DNA of 64,000 nt from Pedobacter frigidisoli (lineage in GTDB: Bacteria; Bacteroidota; Bacteroidia; Sphingobacteriales; Sphingobacteriaceae). Location: assembly GCF_004331675.1 (NCBI RefSeq), contig NZ_SJSN01000001.1, positions 248,001-312,000 of the forward strand, read 5' to 3'. Positions 61,136 to 64,000 of the stretch are shown piece after piece (within the stretch, counting starts at the first letter, position 1; each line of letters begins with the position of its first letter). Below the pieces are notes generated by a model, which saw nothing but the letters and a program-made list of their open reading frames with translations, was not told the DNA's origin and made no database searches. The position numbers and the translations under genes were made by a program.

Positions 61136-61327
61136 TTAAGCTACTTTAACATTTACCGCGTTTAGGCCTTTTCTACCTTCTTCTACATCGTAGTTTACGG
61201 TATCATTCTCGCGAATGTTGTCGATTAAGCCTGAAGCATGAACAAAAATTTCGGCATCGCCATTAGATGGAGTGATGAATCCGAAACCTTTAGTTTCATT
61301 AAAAAATTTTACTGTTCCTTGTTGCAT
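61136..61327 (-). CDS. Cold-shock protein (CspA family)
   Basis: 63 residues, a single cold-shock domain: MQQGTVKFFNETKGFGFITP with the RNP1 motif KGFGFI and RNP2 IFVHASGL. It binds single-stranded RNA and DNA. Monocistronic, with a promoter box 22 bases before the ATG. Confidence 0.95.
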   Translation of the reverse strand: MQQGTVKFFNETKGFGFITPSNGDAEIFVHASGLIDNIRENDTVNYDVEEGRKGLNAVNVKVA

Positions 61328-61349
61328 TATATTGTATTTTAATTTGCTC

Positions 61350-61357
61350 CAAAGATA
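61350..61357 (-). promoter_or_regulatory. -7 box of the cold-shock gene
   Basis: TATCTTTG on the minus strand is a perfect TAnnTTTG, 22 bases before the ATG at 61327. The leader is short for a cold-shock gene. Confidence 0.5.
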
Positions 61358-61532
61358 GACTTAAATACCTATTAATCACTTTTTTATTTTTAAATTCTAA
61401 ATAATTGATTAATAATATTGATTTGCTTGCAATTGAGGGGCATTTTCCTCAATAATTAAATTCTCGCAAACGTTATAAATCGATTGAATTTTTTGCAAAA
61501 ACGAACTATTGCTACTTAAAAATAGCAAGAAA

Positions 61533-62048
61533 TTAGCAAATACTTGCCTCCCGTTCCTGCACTTTATCATAATTTACAACTAAATCATCCGTCATTTTTA
61601 CCATAAATGTTTCATTGAAATTACCTCTAACATCATAACTTAAAATCAATAAATCGCCTACAATTTCATGCAAAACCAATTTCGGGCTTGTATAGTTAAT
61701 CGAAACCACATGGCCGGCTTTATTCATTAAATCTGAAGCATAAATATGAAGCTCTGCCCAGTCAAATAAAACCGAATTACCATTCATATCACTAAGCAAA
61801 GGCATTTTATTTTCTAAAGCTTCTATAGTACTCATCACCGAATAATGAAGCTTTTGATGCAAAGAATTTGCTTTTTCATTCGCCAAACACATTTGCGAAA
61901 ACGTGTGCAAGCTTTGCCCTAAACTGTATATTTTCGATTTCCTTTGAAATTCCTTATAAGTATCGTGAAAAATTCTGCGCTCAAAATCTGTTATGCACAT
62001 GAAATTGAAATATTGTTTCGAGCTGAGGTTGATGTAAGCTAAAGCCAT
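61533..62048 (-). CDS. Hypothetical cytosolic protein
   Basis: 171 residues from the ATG at 62048 (MALAYINLSSKQYFNF); an in-frame ATG at 62096 adds 16 residues, but a CATATTTG box (62073-62080, one mismatch to TAnnTTTG) lies between the two and favours the inner start. No signal peptide or membrane segment. The first half is rich in Phe/Tyr (ITDFERRIFHDTYKEFQRK), the second half beta-rich (KAGHVVSINYTSPKLVLHEIVGDLLILSYDV in pieces). I do not recognise the family. Confidence 0.6.
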   Translation of the reverse strand: MALAYINLSSKQYFNFMCITDFERRIFHDTYKEFQRKSKIYSLGQSLHTFSQMCLANEKANSLHQKLHYSVMSTIEALENKMPLLSDMNGNSVLFDWAELHIYASDLMNKAGHVVSINYTSPKLVLHEIVGDLLILSYDVRGNFNETFMVKMTDDLVVNYDKVQEREASIC

Positions 62049-62257
62049 AATATTCGGTTCTAATTGCTGGTTCAAATATGAAATAATAAAATTCATTAAC
62101 TAGTTAAGTGTCTGTAAACACTGATGATCAATCGGTAAATGCGAAACTAAAACGTGTTTATGAATTTAGTATGAACATGTTTCTTTAACAAAACGAGTCA
62201 ATTGCGTAAATCGCTTCATGTTAGGGAAATAAAAATGATTTGGAACATCAATTCAAT

Positions 62258-62346
62258 CGTCGTTTCGACTGAAATGGAGAAATCTTTGAACCTTTTAAAA
62301 GGCATTTCCGACTTTAAAAGATTTCTCGGCTTTGCTCGAAATGACG
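62258..62346. repeat. Second type of palindromic intergenic element
   Basis: CGTCGTTTCGACTGAAATGG at the left and CTCGGCTTTGCTCGAAATGACG (given in part: TTGCTCGAAATGACG) at the right, with AGAAATCTTT / AAAGATTTCT next to the arms, form a long imperfect inverted repeat. It is related in design, but not in arm sequence, to the element at 62627. Confidence 0.65.
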
Positions 62347-62399
62347 AATGGACAATCAGTCTCATTGCGGTCAGGCTTTAATTTAACCGCTTTTCAGCC

Positions 62400-62605
62400 T
62401 ACAGAAATAAAAGGATTTGAAAAGCAGGTTTCTGTGCATTTCGGCCCCGAAAGTCCTGCCAACCGCTTTACTTAGCCGAAAGAAACCTGTGCAACAAGCA
62501 AGCATTCCTATAACAAAATAGAAACAAATGCTTAATTCGGCTTTCGTGTTCGCTTTTGTCAGGTTTAGGAAACTTTAAATTGTGCTCAGAACTAACAAAC
62601 GAGTT
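62400..62605 (+). repeat. Long intergenic element, copy 5 of 5
   Basis: Non-coding, 5' part of the element only. Landmarks: TCGGCCCCGAAAGTCCTGCC, CCGAAAGAAACCTGTGCAAC, AAATGCTTAATTCGGCTTTC and TTGTCAGGTTTAGGAAACTT. It lacks the GATTGAAGCG core seen in the other four and is followed directly by palindrome copy 4. Confidence 0.55.
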
Positions 62606-62626
62606 GCTGAACTTTTATAAAGCGGT

Positions 62627-62710
62627 CGTCATTGCGAGTCACGAAGCAATTAATGCGATGGGTTATTGAATTGCTATCTTTTTAGGATTGCTTCGTACCT
62701 CGCAATGACG
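62627..62710. repeat. Palindromic intergenic element, copy 4 of 4
   Basis: Arms CGTCATTGCGAGTCACGAAG and CTTCGTACCTCGCAATGACG around a middle of about 44 bases. It ends six bases before the terminator of the protease gene. Confidence 0.8.
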
Positions 62711-62715
62711 GAAAA

Positions 62716-62751
62716 TAAAAAAGGGTTCCGATTTGCATCGGGACCCTTTTC
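62716..62751 (-). terminator. Terminator of the HtrA/Deg protease gene
   Basis: AAAAAAGGGTTCCGA / TCGGGACCCTTTT on both sides of a TTTGCA loop, giving a T-run on the minus transcript. About 20 bases past the stop codon. Confidence 0.8.
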
Positions 62752-62771
62752 CAAACTATTTTTCAAATTAA

Positions 62772-64000
62772 TTACTGTGCAGGGAAACTGAAATTAAATG
62801 TTCCTTGTTCGCTCACTCCAGACATATAAACCATATTATTTCTGGTTTGAGGCAACGCTTTTTGAACATCACCAACAGAATTTACAGGCTGACCATTCAC
62901 TTTAGTAATAATTAAACCTTTCTCAACACCAATGTTATCGAAAGCTTTTCCTGTGGTTACAGAACTTACCACAACACCGCTATTAATACCAAATTTAGAT
63001 TTTTGAGCTTGCGTTGCAGGTACAAATGTTGCTCCTAATTTAGAAACTTCAACACTTTTGGTTGCTGCGGTATTTGATGAAATCCCAACGCTAGATTCAC
63101 CCTTTAAGGTTACTGTGAAATCTTTTAATTCACCAGCTCTCAACACACTCAATTTCACTTTATCGCCAGGATTTAAACGACCAATTCTTTCTTGTAAATC
63201 TGGCGAATCGTTAATTACAACACCATCAACTTTCTTAATTACGTCTCCGGCTTTTATACCTGCAGCAGCACCGCCGCCGCCGGCTACAACATCATTAACG
63301 TATAAACCGCTAACCTCATTCGATTTTATTTCAGCAGGATTATCTGCACTTAAGGGAACGAAACTAACGCCGATATAACCACGTTTTACCGAACCGTATT
63401 TCATAAAATCATCTACAACTTTACGAGCTAAATTTACAGGAATTGCAAATCCATAACCCTGATTGTAACCACTTTGCGAAGCAATTGCAGAGTTAATACC
63501 AACCAATTCTCCGTTAGCATTTACCAAAGCACCACCACTATTACCTGGGTTAATCGCAGCATCAGTTTGAATAAACGATTCTATACTTGTATTTGCAGGT
63601 CGATCTGGTCTCTTACCTGTACGTTGGTACTCACGGTATTCCTCTTCAGTAATTTCTGCACCTTCTTGCTCACGACCAATAATACCAATACTTCTGTTTT
63701 TCGCACTCACAATCCCAGCGGTTACAGTTGTATTTAAATCTAACGGGAAACCTACTGCTAAAACCCATTCACCAACTTGAACATTATCAGAGTTACCGAA
63801 TTTTACAACTGGTAAATTTGTGGCATTTACTTTAATTAAAGCCAAATCCGTATTCGGGTCACGACCGATAACTTTCGCTTCAACTTTACGTCTATCAGTT
63901 AAAATAACTTCTACTTTCTCTGCATTTTCTACCACATGGTTGTTTGTAACGATATAACCATCCTGGCTAATAATTACACCTGAACCCGAAGCTGCTCTTG
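62772..64000 (-). CDS. HtrA/Deg-type serine protease, 5' end beyond the window
   Basis: About 409 residues are visible; the start lies outside. A GTG at 63935 is not the true start because the frame continues upstream into SGSGVIISQDGYIVTNNHVV, which holds the catalytic His. The Asp is in DPNTDLALIKV and the Ser in NPGNSGGALV. Two PDZ domains follow (about 225-315 and 320-405 of the visible part; VNDVVAGGGGAAAGIKAGDVIKKVDG). Deg proteases degrade misfolded envelope proteins in the periplasm. An insert of about 20 residues (REQEGAEITEEEYREYQRTG) precedes the Ser motif. The signal peptide cannot be seen. Confidence 0.92.
   Translation of the reverse strand, partial: RAASGSGVIISQDGYIVTNNHVVENAEKVEVILTDRRKVEAKVIGRDPNTDLALIKVNATNLPVVKFGNSDNVQVGEWVLAVGFPLDLNTTVTAGIVSAKNRSIGIIGREQEGAEITEEEYREYQRTGKRPDRPANTSIESFIQTDAAINPGNSGGALVNANGELVGINSAIASQSGYNQGYGFAIPVNLARKVVDDFMKYGSVKRGYIGVSFVPLSADNPAEIKSNEVSGLYVNDVVAGGGGAAAGIKAGDVIKKVDGVVINDSPDLQERIGRLNPGDKVKLSVLRAGELKDFTVTLKGESSVGISSNTAATKSVEVSKLGATFVPATQAQKSKFGINSGVVVSSVTTGKAFDNIGVEKGLIITKVNGQPVNSVGDVQKALPQTRNNMVYMSGVSEQGTFNFSFPAQ

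Noticed and set aside
63058-63737. Plus-strand frames opposite the Deg protease
   Set aside because: The minus-strand protein has the complete catalytic triad and PDZ motifs; these are shadows.

Overview
The window is chromosomal DNA of a member of the Bacteroidota, most likely Pedobacter or a close relative in the Sphingobacteriaceae. The signs are an AT-rich genome, several Bacteroidota TonB-dependent outer-membrane proteins with an N-terminal carboxypeptidase-regulatory-like domain, the TAnnTTTG type of -7 promoter box, the acpP-fabF-rnc / IPExxxVDY / pyk neighbourhood, LytTR-type two-component pairs and a B-type sdhCAB operon. The genus is an inference from gene content, not from a search. 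I see no prophage, insertion sequence, CRISPR array, rRNA or replication origin.

Layout. 0-2 kb: two lipoproteins. 2-6.6 kb: an iron/siderophore uptake unit (TonB-dependent receptor, PepSY membrane protein, DUF6607-type secreted protein). 6.9-12.4 kb: an M28 peptidase, a DUF5694-like secreted protein and a large beta-barrel protein. 12.4-17.2 kb (minus strand): a methyltransferase, a beta-CASP metallo-hydrolase, a YtxH-like protein and a repeat-rich DUF6600-type exported protein. 17.4-25.7 kb: an RsmI-like methylase, the operon yicC-gmk-nadD, two tandem exported paralogues, then acpP-fabF-rnc and an IPExxxVDY protein. 25.8-32 kb: pyruvate kinase, tRNA-Ser(GGA), a DPP IV-type peptidase, an NAD(P)-binding protein and a 59-residue protein. 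32-40.6 kb: a 2-hydroxyacid dehydrogenase, two large beta-barrel proteins, a Nudix hydrolase, a PlsC-like acyltransferase and a frameshifted TraB/GumN gene. 40.6-44.7 kb: a LytTR regulator/histidine kinase pair and an ABC exporter. 45-50.6 kb: an M28 peptidase and a four-gene module (small protein, seven-helix membrane protein, histidine kinase, NarL-type regulator) between two short LuxR-type regulators. 50.8-55.3 kb: BlaI and an M56 peptidase fused to TonB-C and plug-like segments, followed by small plug-like and TonB-C proteins, one of them interrupted by a stop. 55.6-59.2 kb: sdhCAB. 59.6-64 kb: small proteins, a cold-shock protein and an HtrA/Deg protease running off the window end.

The intergenic space is unusually structured. 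Five related copies of a long element (up to about 400 bp), all in the same orientation, lie near 18.4, 27.7, 30.8, 44.9 and 62.5 kb. A palindromic element of about 60-90 bp occurs four times. Several families of very short oligomer repeats sit at gene borders; in two cases such repeats have become part of a coding sequence (N-terminus of NadD, C-terminus of the metallo-hydrolase). Three genes carry a perfect TAnnTTTG box 3-4 bases before the ATG, suggesting leaderless mRNAs. Two genes are broken: the TraB/GumN gene at a run of six A, and a TonB-C gene by an in-frame TAA.
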